Source of the DNA: Trametopsis cervina
Lineage: Eukaryota; Basidiomycota; Agaricomycetes; Polyporales; Irpicaceae
Length of the DNA stretch: 64,000 nucleotides
Assembly (NCBI GenBank): GCA_022385755.1
Contig: MU278349.1
Span: 1,612,001 to 1,676,000, forward strand
Direction of reading: 5' to 3'
The position numbers and the translations under genes were made by a program. Shown here in pieces: positions 32,609-42,864 of this stretch. Position 1 is the first letter of the stretch. Every line of letters begins with the position of its first letter. Under the pieces are notes generated by a model that searched no databases, was not told the origin of the DNA, and saw only the letters and a program-made list of their open reading frames with translations.

Positions 32609-34340
32609 AGGAAAACATGATGGATTGACCTATCGTCACATCTCCGTTCTGAAATACTGCGACTCTTGCTTCCCTGCGACGCACTCTATTCCCTTCTATA
32701 CCATAATTACTGTTGACTTCCAGACCTTTGATGAATCAGATGACCTTCTTGCGACCATAGCTATGGCACTAAATATGTACAATATTTCAATTCTTTCCCT
32801 TGTCTACAACTTGGCGCACCTTATCTCAGATATTCGCCCACGCAATCCGCTAATAGGAACAGCCCCGAACGTTTGAATGCGGTGCTTCAGGGGCTTAGTA
32901 TGTGCTTGGCTTGAACGTGGTATACAGACCGTGAGTCACAGGAGCGAGGATCCCGAAGACGAAGTTGTTCTGGAACTCACCAGGAAGCGAGAATCTTGTC
33001 ATGTCTACAGGTACGAAGAGAGCCTGGACGCCGGGGACGGAGGCTATCCGAGCGATACGCCTGATAAGGGTGCGTACCGCCGGACTTGTACTAAGTCTCG
33101 CAGCTTAGCTTCGCGCCAAGCTACAGGTACGACTTTGTCAAGTTAACGATGCCACGAGGCATTTGTACTGCTTTAATTGAAACAGTGCGAATGGGCGAGA
33201 TTACAGCAGATAAAGACGACACGGTACATATCTCATATTCCTCCAGCATTGTGGAGGCACTCGTGTAATGCCTAGCCCACTGCCCACCGCAATGCAACAG
33301 GGGCGCTGATCCGAAAAAGTGCCTTGAGTGATCTTTGTGGCGCGGGAATATACCTAAAACGAAAATAGTCACACGAAACTTTCCAATTTGACCAACCTGC
33401 GTTTCTAAGAGAACACGCATCATTGAGACAACGATTTGTTTTGAAAGAAACAACTTTGATCACTCAACAACGATTTTAGAAGAATTTGTTGCTGACGCAC
33501 ACTGACTGGCGGTTGTTCGGCAATCGTCTATGACATGTGAAACTTACCGAATAAAAATAATGCGGTCTAACAGCGATGCTGCTCAACTCATTCTCCAAGA
33601 TGCTTGATGGAAGCAACACAACCTTGCAGGTAGAGGTTTTTCTCTGTCGTTCGTTGCGTAGGTCATGCAGAGTACGTTTGGAATGAAAGGGGCTGCCAGA
33701 TGGCTGATAGACCAAGCCGCTAAAATTCTGATAAGCCTGTCTCAGAAAAATGTTCGCAGAGATGAATGCAACCGCGAATGGAGCAACGAGACATACAGAG
33801 GTGCCCCCAAATACTTCGCCTCCGTCAAACAGTGGTGCCTGTGGCGTATCGGACATGGGAAGGAAAATACCGATAATGTCCTCAGCGTCCGCGAGCTCTT
33901 CGTGTTCGGCCAACAATATAGAACTCGATGCAAAAGATGCGAGATGAACATGCTGTAAGCTTCCTCATCACGGCGGAACGAACGTGGACGCTCTTAGAGG
34001 CCACAATAGCACATATCAAGACAGGACGTTTCCACGTGGAAGTCACGTGGGACGCGTTTTGGCAGCACTAGCGGAAGCCTTGGGGCAACTATTTCACAGG
34101 GCCCCGAGGTCTCCGTTCGTCTCGTCCTTCTCCCCCATCTCCTGGCGCGGCGCTACCCGTCATAACACCGTCGGTCGTTGACTAGCATCCCGACAGAGAA
34201 GCAGATTGATATATATAGTCGCCGACTGCTGGCACTGTGCCACCTTTCTCCAACCCCGCCCGTGCCACGTCCTCATCCTCAAAGGCTCACCGCCCTTTAC
34301 TGAAGGAGCTTAGACATCATATCGCGCTTTGCTAAGCGAT
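32609..34340. other. 1.7-kb interval without a supported gene
   Basis: This is the longest gene-free stretch. A minus-strand ORF at 33476-33916 (146 codons) and a plus-strand one at 32430-32876 are the longest, but neither shows a domain, membrane topology or splicing logic I can defend. The last about 200 bp, with TATATATAG at about 34208, are likely the promoter of the MBOAT gene. Degenerate or lineage-specific coding DNA remains possible. Confidence 0.4.
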
Positions 34341-36406
34341 ATGGATGTCATATTCACGCCGTTGGCTGATGCCCTTGGGGCTTCAGCAGACCAAATCAAG
34401 GTATTTCACAGCAGTACGTGATGAGGTCGTTCGTACTGACCGCAGCCTTTCATCCATAGCTAATCGCTTGTCTTCTCATTTCGTATCCATTGGGAAGCTT
34501 GTTCATTCGCATCCCAGACAACCAACCCAATCTCAAGCATCTTTTCAATATCGCTGTGACGTTGTTCTATTTCATCCCGATGCTGAATCTCTGGGATGGC
34601 CTGCTTCAGCTGCTGTTTGACGTATTAGTGACGTACTACGTTGCTAAAAATGTGAAGGGCTCAAGCATGCCATGGGTGGTCTTTGCGTGAGTATTGCAGT
34701 GAGTTGCACGCCACAGCCCTCCACTGACCCTCAGTCTTCCTTTTTAGTATTGTGTTTGGCCACTTGACTGTCAAGTGCGTATATTTTGTCAGCTATCGCT
34801 TTGAGTCGCGCTCATCGCTACTGCAGCCACGTAATCCGGGCCATATTCCAGTTCAGCTATGAGACGTTTGAAGTGACAGGCCCTCAAATGGTCTTGGTCA
34901 TGAAGCTGACCACGTTCGCTTGGAACGTGCAGGATGGCCGCAGACCGCTCGCGGTAAGCTACAGCATTTAAACGCGTGTAGTCTTTCTCATGTTCCTCGC
35001 CCTCAGGACTTGGACAAGTGGCAGACTGAAAAGCGCGTCACCGCGTATCCCAGTTTGTTAGCTTTCCTTGGCTACTCGTGCGTGTCTTTAACTAGACGGC
35101 CAGCTTACCACACAATTGACATGTTACTCCTCCAGCTTCTACTTTCCAGGCATCCTTGTTGGCCCGTACATCGAGTACGCCAACTACAGAGATCTCGTCG
35201 ATGGATCAGTCTTCAAGGTGATCGAGAAAGAGGACGAAGCGAGGCGTGCCGCTGTGACAGTTCCCGGAAGATCGGTGCCTCGCGGGCGCAAACGCGTTGC
35301 ATACAGGAAGATGATCTTGGGTCTCATTTACCTTGGGCTGTTCGTTGCTCTCGGAGGGCAGTACAACTATGCCGTTGCCACACAGGATTGGTTCGCCAAG
35401 AAGAACATCCTCTACCGGTCCGTATACAAGCTTGCCGGACTTTTAACTGATCTCATTTATTGTTTACAATAGTATTGCACTCTTCCAGCTCTGTGGCTTC
35501 TTCGAGCGCACGAAATACTACGCCATCTGGACGCTGACGGAGGTGTGTTTGCACAATGTCTGACAAACCGCTTGCTAACTCAGCGACTTCAGGGCGCTGC
35601 CATCCTTACGGGCTTAGGATTCACCGGCTTTGGTCCTGGTGGAAATACTCGCTGGGAAGGTGCAGCAAACGTGAACGTTAGAATAATTGAATTCGCTCCC
35701 AGCATGAAGGTCCTGTTGGATTCCTGGAACATGAAGACCAACGTCTGGCTTCGTGAGTGTGTATACAAGCGCGTCACGCCAAAGGGCAAGAAACCTGGAT
35801 TCAAGAGCAGCATGATCACATTCCTCACGAGCGCGTTCTGGGTGCGTCCGATATATGCTTTCTCTCTGATATCCTTCGAATTGACCTTTTTTCGTCACAC
35901 AGCATGGTATCGCAGCTGGTTACTACTTGACGTTCCTCCTCGGTGGCTTCGTTCAAACCGTAGGACGACTCTGCAGGAGCAACTTCCGTCCCCTTGTCCT
36001 CCCTCCTGGATATGTCGAACAACGCGGCGGCCCTCCTCCTCCACAGACAACCGCTAAGCGTTTGTACGACTTCGCTGGCGCTGTCTCCGCGACCCTCATG
36101 CTCAACTACATGGCCTCGGCGTTCATGCTTCTCACCTGGAAGGACTCCATACTGTGCTGGAGCAGATTGGGTTGGTACGGCCACATCATGGTCATCGGCC
36201 CCCTCGCGTTCTTCTACCTCGGAGGCACGAAGGTCATACGTAAGATCCAGTCTGCCCGGGCGAAGAAGGCTGGTGTGACACTCAGCAAGAAGGCGGTGAA
36301 CGGATCGGCCCCCACAACGCCTGGCGTTGTGCCCGTCTTGCCGCCTCTGGACAGCGTTGCGAAGGAAGTTGAGAAGATGAAGTTTGCGAAGAGCTTGAGG
36401 GAGTAA
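34341..36406 (+). CDS. ALE1: MBOAT lysophospholipid acyltransferase (ALE1/LPT1-like)
   Basis: ER multi-pass enzyme that reacylates lysophospholipids (LPC, LPE and others) with acyl-CoA, the Lands-cycle step. It starts at 34341 (MDVIFTPLADALGASADQIK). Visible family blocks are GSLFIRIPDNQPNLKHLFNI, PQMVLVMKLTTFAWNVQDGR (about 34884-34945), YPSLLAFLGYSFYFPGILVG and PYIEYANYRDLVDG. Next come IALFQLCGFFERTKYYAIW and GAAILTGLGFTGFG. The MBOAT Asn motif is SWNMKTNVWLRECVYKR (about 35724-35775), and the catalytic His lies in TSAFWHGIAAGYYLTF, split by an intron at about 35840-35902. About nine TM segments are expected. The C-terminal cytosolic tail is Lys-rich and ends at 36406. GPC1 upstream in this window makes LPC, a likely substrate. 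Confidence 0.93.
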
Positions 36407-36739
36407 AAGGACTGCCACCTATTTGCTTGTGTAGAGATTTCTTGGTGTTACGTCCATGCTTTATCTTGGTGGTTAGGTACTACTGCTTTCTAGTTATCGT
36501 ACAGTTAGATCTTGAATGTCCTGTGATGACTGCTAATGAAGACTAGTGACGATTATTACCTGTCTCACGGCTATGTGCCCTCCAAGCTGTTTGTGTTTGA
36601 TCTGAAGGGAAAATCCAAAGCATCTTAAGACAGAACACAAGGCTAAGGAAATGGTAAAATGAGTAAACCGTACCCAGACGGAACGAAGCCATAGAGTGTG
36701 CAGACGATTGTGTTGTTCTGTAGGCGACAGCTAAACATC
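36407..36739. other. Interval between ALE1 and tRNA-Ala
   Basis: About 330 bp of AT-rich sequence, presumably the ALE1 3' UTR followed by the tRNA 5' flank. No other feature seen. Confidence 0.4.
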
Positions 36740-36831
36740 GGGCACTTGGCGCAGCTGGTAGCGCGCATGCTTTGCACTAACACGTTGTTGACGCTTGCAT
36801 GAGGTCGGGAGTTCAAGCCTCTCAGTGTCCA
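36740..36831 (+). tRNA. tRNA-Ala (anticodon UGC) with a 19-nt intron
   Basis: A full cloverleaf folds by eye. The acceptor GGGCACT pairs with AGTGTCC, including a G3-U70 wobble, the identity element of alanine tRNA. The D arm is GCGC/GCGC with loop AGCTGGTA. The anticodon stem CATGC pairs with GCATG. The anticodon loop is TTTGCAT once a 19-nt intron (36777-36795) placed after position 37 is removed. The variable loop is AGGTC, the T arm GGGAG/CTCTC with loop TTCAAGC, and the discriminator base is A. The internal A box (GGCGCAGCTGGTAGCGC) and B box (GAGTTCAAGCC) are intact. The CCA end is not encoded, as is usual in eukaryotes. Confidence 0.95.
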
Positions 36832-36832
36832 T

Positions 36833-36837
36833 CTTTT
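36833..36837 (+). terminator. RNA polymerase III terminator
   Basis: A run of five T residues begins two bases after the discriminator base of tRNA-Ala, as expected for Pol III termination. Confidence 0.8.
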
Positions 36838-37040
36838 TGGATCTTCGGCCTATACATCCCAATAGGTTGTCGGAAGGTCAGTGAGTGAGAAACCGTTTCC
36901 TGAGAATTATGCTTGAGAATGATCGGCTACTCATCGGCCATTGATTGGAGATCACGTGCACCCGTACGGAATTGATTGTGAAGCCTTCCACTGCACCGCC
37001 ACACAGTAATTGCCACCATCCACTCGCCCATATATTCAGG

Positions 37041-37853
37041 ATGTCGCGTTCGACGGTGGCCGAAACACTCCCCCCTACTGCTCGATCTATTGCGCTACTG
37101 CTCGCGTCGACCCCTACCGTCCAAGATGCTCAACCTGGTGTCCTCCACCAGCTGCTAGAGTTCTCGCACAGATACACGAGCCAAGTTCTGTCCGATGCCC
37201 TAGTATACGCAGAGCACGCCGGTCGCCCAAACAAGGTGGAGCTGGACGATGTTGTTCTCGGTGTTCAGGCTCGTGTGGGATGGGAGTTTGGCGGTCGGAT
37301 ACCAAAGGAGGTATGCATTCAAAGCTATCACATCGATACAGCATATCCTTAACGCGTCGCTTCCTTTCAGTACATGCTATCGCTCGCCGCACAAACAAAC
37401 GCGGTACCATTGCCGGCCGTACCAGAGGTGTTCGGCGTACGATTACCGCCACCGTCTGACTGCCTCACGTCCGTGGACTTTGACCTCGTTCCTAACAAGC
37501 CACCGCCTGGCGTGAAGCTGTACGACGAGGAGATTGAAGAGGTGGAAGAGTCTGAAGACGAAGATGAGGATATGGAGCCTGCGACGATACCTACGCCTGC
37601 GCCCACGCTGCAGACAGACGTGCCGCGAGCAGTGCCGCCTCCTATGGGTGCTCTACATACACCGTCGGATGTGGATATGATGACCCCCGGGGTGGGTGCG
37701 CATGACGACGCGAGCGAAGGAGAGGGTGGGCTGTTCTCGGGTGGCGAGGAAGAGGAAGAGAGTGGGGACGAGGCCATGGACGTGTCTACGTCCGCGGCAG
37801 ACGCACCGAACGGAACGAAGCGCAAATTGGTCGAAGAAGACGATTACGACTAA
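37041..37853 (+). CDS. TAF9: TAF9, TFIID/SAGA histone-fold subunit
   Basis: Subunit shared by the general transcription factor TFIID and the SAGA co-activator; its histone fold pairs with TAF6. It starts at 37041 (MSRSTVAETLPPTARSIALL). The histone fold spans about residues 10-95, with HQLLEFSHRYTSQVLSDALV, YAEHAGRPNKVELDDVVLGV and QARVGWEFGGRIPKEYMLSL, the last joined across an intron at about 37312-37370. The conserved segment after the fold, LPAVPEVFGVRLPPPSDCLT, is typical of TAF9. The C-terminal half is acidic and low-complexity (Glu/Asp runs at about 37528-37575 and 37740-37770) with a Lys/Arg patch (KRKLVEEDDYD) before the stop at 37853. There is one intron. Confidence 0.93.
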
Positions 37854-38007
37854 GGGTTGACTTGCAGGTGTACAACTGATTGTAGCTGTGTATATTATGA
37901 GTGTATTCTACTTCGCAATTTAATGGGTATGCAACAGAATTGTAAGCATCTTCCGTAGCACGATGATCCATTCCACAACACATAAGGACATAAGGGATAG
38001 TATATAT

Positions 38008-39628
38008 TTAATAAGAAGCCTGGTGCATCTGCTGGGCTATGGTAGCGAACAGAATCACCAATAAAGTTACAATTACGAAAATCCATGAACTCCAGGCTGT
38101 TATAGGATGACGGTTAGACTATACATAACGCGTGGATATCGATAGACTTACATGCTGCCACAAGATTATCCGGTACTGTGATAAGTCGCACTGTGTTGTC
38201 CGCGCTACCAGAGACAAGTAGACTCGCGGAAGGGTTGAATCGCAGGGTGGTCGGTGGAAACTCGTGGGCTTTTAAAATAGTAAGTAGGGGCTACAAATCT
38301 TCGTCAACATCCACCTCCTACAAACAAAAACACAAACTTACCGCTAGTGTCTTCCCATCCAATATTCCGACCGTGTAATCCGAAGACCCGAATGCAATAA
38401 ATTTACCATCAGCACTGTGCGCGGGGCGATTAGTGTGACGAGAATTGACGACAAAGGACGCAAGCCACTCACCTGACGTCGAAGCACGTTAACCCACGAT
38501 CAGAGACTTTACGAGGCCGGGTAACGGCCCATTTCTCGGTATCCCATTTACAGATGAAAGCTCGCCTTGGGGCGTTCTTCCTCTGATTACGAGGAGGCAC
38601 GGTATTGATTACCGTATATAATATCTTGGGATCCTGAGGGTGATACCGCACTGAACGGAAGCTACTTCCGCCATCGTCGCCTGGTAGCGTAGGACGTTCC
38701 ACCGTCTTGATAAGTTCTAACTCCACAAGCGATTTCTCCTTCTGCTTCCCCGCTGCTTTCTCGCTAGTGGATGCGTCTAGTTCAGGCAATGTGTATACAA
38801 GTAAGTTGACAGTTGTAGCCACCACCAGCTAGGAGATGGCATGAGACACGAGATAACGCAGTATTCTGATGTAGAATAACGAACTGTAGTGGCAGAGAAC
38901 GTTGCATCATAGATCTCGCCCTTTTCTAGGTGGATAGGCAGGGCTACCGGGGTCAGAGACGGAAACTGTAGCAGTGACAACTACAGAATGTTTAATCTAC
39001 GCCTGAGATACGACGAAAAGATAACTCACGTCTCTAGTTCCCGCGACCGCCACGAACTTGTTATCAGGGGACAAGACGGTCACTTTCTGACTACTTATCA
39101 GAACGACGAGCAACACGCCCTATATTCCCACGCACCTGGTAGTCATCCTCGGCAGAGCCTAACTTAAGTGTGCTCGTGCTCGCTTGGAACGTAATCCTGG
39201 TAAGTAGTTGGGATGTGCGGTCGCGCTGTCAATAAAGCATGACGTACTTATCATTCTCGATGGCAAACTTGCGACAGTTCTGATTCTCGCCGCTCTGCAG
39301 TGCATCCTCTGCACTATTGATCCCACAAACGATGCTCTTGGTTTCATGGTGTGCTGCCATGGACATAGGTGCATCCTCGCCCTTCTCGAGTTCCAGCTCA
39401 TCAACTTGGGTCATGAGCTTATCAGACTCAATGCGGTAGAGTCTCTTAATACACAATGAGTTGGTTACACATATGGATCACAGAGTAGCTGACACGCACC
39501 AGCTTGTTCTTTATCCCAGTTTTCGACTGCCCTCCGCCACCGCCCAAGATCAGCTGTTTGTCCGACGCGAAGGCCGATGAGTAGACGGGGAACCCATCCA
39601 GAGGGAATGAAGTATGCTGAACGCGCAT
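38008..39628 (-). CDS. SEC12: SEC12/PREB, Sar1 guanine-nucleotide exchange factor
   Basis: ER membrane protein whose cytosolic WD40 propeller activates the GTPase Sar1 and starts COPII coat assembly. It starts at 39628 (MRVQHTSFPLDGFPVYSSAF). The first blade contains DKQLILGGGGGQSKTGIKNK, which carries the Asn-containing loop typical of Sec12, then LRLYRIESDKLMTQVDELEL. Later blades include VTVLSPDNKFVAVAGTRDLS, FRSVRYHPQDPKILYTVINT, GLTCFDV joined to SADGKFIAFGSSDYTVGIL, and LRFNPSASLLVSGSADNTVR. The C-terminus is one TM helix, SWIFVIVTLLVILFATIA (about 38030-38090), followed by a short lumenal tail ending QASY at 38008. Type II topology with a very short lumenal part fits the family. Introns are short and frequent. 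Confidence 0.87.
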
Positions 39629-39945
39629 TTTGAAGCCTGTTACGCGCCGCTACTCTTCTCGTCGTTGTGGGATGTGTCGGCTAGAGGGAGTACGTGGTCA
39701 AAGGTGTAAGCAGCTGGGCCGAGAGTCGAGACTTGAGCAAGGCGACTACTGTAGGACAGGGCGGTCCGGCCCCACGTGCGTGTGATTTCCTGCACATCGG
39801 AATGCAGCGCTCATGCTCATCGCGTCCGGCATCGTCGAGGCAAGCCTCATCCTTCAACCCCGCAGTCATCATGTTTTCATAAGCGGCTCATATTCTCCAA
39901 CATACCTTTCACTCTTTTGAAGTATTGCATCTCACCACCACAGGC
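39629..39945. promoter_or_regulatory. Divergent promoter region SEC12 / NIPA
   Basis: This is 317 bp between divergent starts (39628 minus, 39946 plus). No clear TATA box. The motif CACGTG-like CCACGTGCG at about 39772 could be a bHLH E-box. Confidence 0.4.
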
Positions 39946-42150
39946 ATGACCTCCCTCGATCAGCAGATGTGGCTGAGGACGCTCTTTGCAGACATAGATA
40001 TCCCAGGCCTTCCACAATTCAGTCGCGCAACCATCGCCGGCATAACGGTTGCAATCAGCGGGAACATCCTCATCTCTCTCGCCCTCAACTGCCAGAAGCT
40101 AGCACACCGACGCCTCGAGAAGGACAGGGAGCTGCGGACGTTACGGAACAACGATGGGCGCAGTAACGGAATCGGTCGACCCGTTAAGAGGGGTCAAGAT
40201 AGTCGTTTGGAACATACGCAGGAGGAAGAAGAAGAAGGAGAGCTCACCCCCACCGGCCTCCCCCTTCGCCAGGTTTCCGCCTCGCCGGAACCAGAGGCAT
40301 CGGTCTTCGCACCTGTTCCGGAGACGGAGCCTCTTCTTCCGCGCGCGCACCGGACGAGCTCTGGCGGTACCCCGGCGAAGAAAGCACCTTTGTTTGGCAG
40401 AATCCTTCCCTGGAGGAAGTCAAGGGATCGCGTACAAACCGAACACACTTTAATACCCGTGGATGTAGTCACAGTAGAACCCACATCTGCGATTGGACAA
40501 CAGCACTCTGACAAGAGCAGTTCAGAAAACCATGGCGGAAACGAAAGCGACTACCTGAAATCAAAATTATGGTCTGTCATTCCGCATACTCTATAATTTG
40601 CCTCGTTGAAACTCCATGCTCAGGTGGCTAGGGTTCACCTTGATGAATGTCGGCGAAGTAGGAAATTTCATCTCCTACGCATTCGCTCCCGCATCCGTAG
40701 TAGCGCCACTGGGAACGGTATGTCAACATTTGTACAGAGGCTTTCGTGATTCACCTGACTTATTATGCTAATAGTTTGCCTTGATCGCTAACTGCTTCTT
40801 CGCTCCTCTTATGCTGAAAGAGCGATTTCATAAAGTACGCTTTCTTTATATCGTGATCAAATCTTTAAGCTCAACACAGTCCCCAAGCGCGACATATTTG
40901 GTATCCTTGTCGCTATTGTTGGCGCTGTGACCGTGGTCTTATCTGCGAACTCCTCTGATACCCAACTGGATCCCGAGACTTTACTACGCGCGATCTCGCA
41001 GCGGGTCTTCATAGTCTTCTCGCTCGTATATATCGTTGCGGCCCTTGTACTTTCAAGCTTATCCGAAGGTCGTATTGGTCAAAGATATGTCTTTGTTGAT
41101 GTGGGGCTTTGTGCCATATTCGGTGAGTGCAACATGCATGTCTACTAAGACTATCAAGGCTAACAACCTACATAGGTGGTTTTACGGTTTTAGCCACGAA
41201 GGCGTTCTCGACTCTTCTGACCAAAGAATGGCTAGAGATATTTACCGAATGGATTACGTATCCTATCATTGCGGTATAGCAACTGTCGCATTATTTACCC
41301 ACAATGTGCTGAACAATGTGCTTAGGTCTTGCTAGGCACTGGAATTGGCCAAATACGCTACTTGAATCGTGCTCTCATGCGTTTTGACAGCAAGGTAAGT
41401 TCTTCGCATGATCCTGTCTATGTTATACTGACTACGAAGTGCGGTTCAGATCGTAGTCCCTACCCAATTTGTCATGTTCAACCTCTCGGCCATCGTTGGT
41501 TCAGCTATCCTATATGGCGATTTCAAACGAGCCTCTTTCCACCAAATCGTCACTTTCCTATACGGTTGCGCTGCGACCTTCGCCGGCGTCTTCATCATCG
41601 CTTGGGCCCCGTTCAGCAAGGATGGGGCTGAAGCTGAAGACTCCGCTGGCCCTCCCGTTGACGAGGACCTTGAGGCAGCTACTCCCAACAGATCGGACTC
41701 GGTTATACCGAGAGACGTACGGATGGGTAGCTTAAGTCGTCGTGATCGTCCGACACTCGTAATACCGGATGCTATTGCTGAAGCTCAGGCGACGCCCATA
41801 CTACGAAACAGACAAAGTATGGTAAACCTGATTGGACTCTCCCCAGCGCAGGTATGCTATGGGATATCTTAACGAATAGCATTATATGCTGACCTCAGCT
41901 GCAGCGGGTCCTCATCGTTGGTACTCCGCGCGAAGAGGTAGCCCGAACACTGTCTCACGATCCTGAGCGAAACGACGCCGACGAGTTTCGTCGACGTCGC
42001 GCGGTCAGCTGGATCGGCGAAGGGACTCATTCTCTCCGAGGTGGCCGCAGGATAACGTCCAATGCCGCAAGCAGAGACACAAGTCTGAGTCGCTCGAGCC
42101 AAGTGACAAGTCGAAGCCCCAGAGGCAACGGCTCCATACCGGGTTTGTAA
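39946..42150 (+). CDS. NIPA-type magnesium transporter
   Basis: Multi-pass membrane protein of the NIPA (DUF803) family, related to the drug/metabolite transporter fold and linked to Mg2+ transport. It starts at 39946 (MTSLDQQMWLRTLF). TM1 contains the family signature AGITVAISGNILISLALNCQ (about 40035-40095). A long hydrophilic loop of about 150 residues follows, Glu- and Arg-rich, far larger than in animal NIPAs. TM2 onwards shows WLGFTLMNVGEVGNFISYAF, APASVVAPLGTFALIANCFF, RDIFGILVAIVGAVTVVLSA, GIGQIRYLNRALMRF, VPTQFVMFNLSAIVGSAILY and FLYGCAATFAGVFIIAWAPF. The C-terminal tail is Arg/Ser-rich. The stop is at 42148-42150. Its last codons and 3' flank are duplicated at 42720-42853. Confidence 0.88.
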
Positions 42151-42256
42151 TGTCTATATAGAAGAGTTTCACGCGCGTTGGATATTAGAGACAATGTATA
42201 GTATTCGCCACCATATGCCTATACGTAATGTTGTACAGTCGGTCTTGTTTATCGTC
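42123..42256 (+). repeat. Direct repeat R1 (NIPA C-terminal codons plus 3' flank)
   Basis: This segment is repeated with clear but imperfect identity at 42720-42853. Shared blocks include TTCACGCGCGTT, GATATTAGAGACA and CATACGTAA. R1 is the original because it contains the end of the intact NIPA reading frame. Confidence 0.85.
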
Positions 42257-42293
42257 ATATAGTACTTACATATCTATTGTCATGGACTGGGAC

Positions 42294-42730
42294 AAGTCAT
42301 GAGCTCATGCTCCCCTCTAAGATCTCCCACTCCATCACTCATGACAATAGAAGCGACCGTGCTTTCTAAGGAGCCTCGTAGGGAGCTGAAGTTGTCAGAC
42401 TGCCTCGTGTACGCCTACAGGTGTACAGCCGGTGACCTCGGTGACATTTCTTTCCCGAGCACCATGTCGATTACATTCGTTAGTCTACAGGAAGACGCGA
42501 TGAGAGTAGTCGACGCGTTGCTGGAAGATGACGAGTTCCCGCCGAAGGGTGGCTACGTTGGGTTTACCCTGCGCCATGGATATGCCTTGCAGCCCAAGCA
42601 AAGAGGTCAACCAGGCACCATTTTCTGAAGGGGAGCGACGCAGTACTCGCGAAAGCTAGTCAATCCCTCAATTTACGGTCTCGGGTGTAAATAGCGTCTA
42701 AGGATCAATATGCTCGTAAGGTACCGGCGT
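42294..42730 (+). pseudogene. Chimeric pseudogene: UPF0303-gene fragments joined to a 2OG-oxygenase fragment
   Basis: Three pieces are joined. (a) 42294-42420 matches the 5' flank of the UPF0303 gene at about 44426-44548, sharing GATCTCCCACTCCAT, TTTCTAAGGAGCCT and TGCCTCGTGTACGCC. (b) 42420-42455 matches the internal UPF0303 stretch at about 44950-44982, around GGTGACCT, so about 390 bp is missing relative to that gene. (c) From the ATG near 42463 to about 42730 it matches the 2OG oxygenase at about 30017-30290. Shared peptides there are QEDAMR, KGGY and FTLRHGYALQP against FALRHEYALQP, and at DNA level CTGAAGGGGAGCGA. The oxygenase frame is broken after GYALQP and ends in stops, so no functional oxygenase is made. 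It has no HxD motif. The reading frame from 42299 is therefore a fossil, not a gene. Confidence 0.8.
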
Positions 42731-42853
42731 CATAGCGGGTCAGTAGTGTTTATGGAGAAGGGCTTCACGCGCGTTTGATATTAGAGACAGTGTAGTATTT
42801 ACCACCATGCCCATACGTAAAGTTGCATAACTGATCTTGTTTATTGTCTTACA
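42720..42853 (+). repeat. Direct repeat R2 (copy of the NIPA 3' end)
   Basis: Second copy of R1, lying just downstream of the chimeric pseudogene and 12 bp before the F-box ATG. Differences include a 2-bp gap (GTGTAG against GTATAGTAG-like) and scattered substitutions, so the duplication is not recent. R1 and R2 bracket the pseudogene. Confidence 0.8.
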
Positions 42854-42864
42854 AGTCGTGCACC

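Noticed and set aside
35825..36418. 197-codon minus-strand ORF
   Set aside because: Antisense shadow of the conserved C-terminal exons of the MBOAT gene.
42299..42628. 109-codon ORF as an independent gene
   Set aside because: Its sequence is explained as joined fragments of two neighbouring genes, with the oxygenase part frameshifted and lacking catalytic residues.
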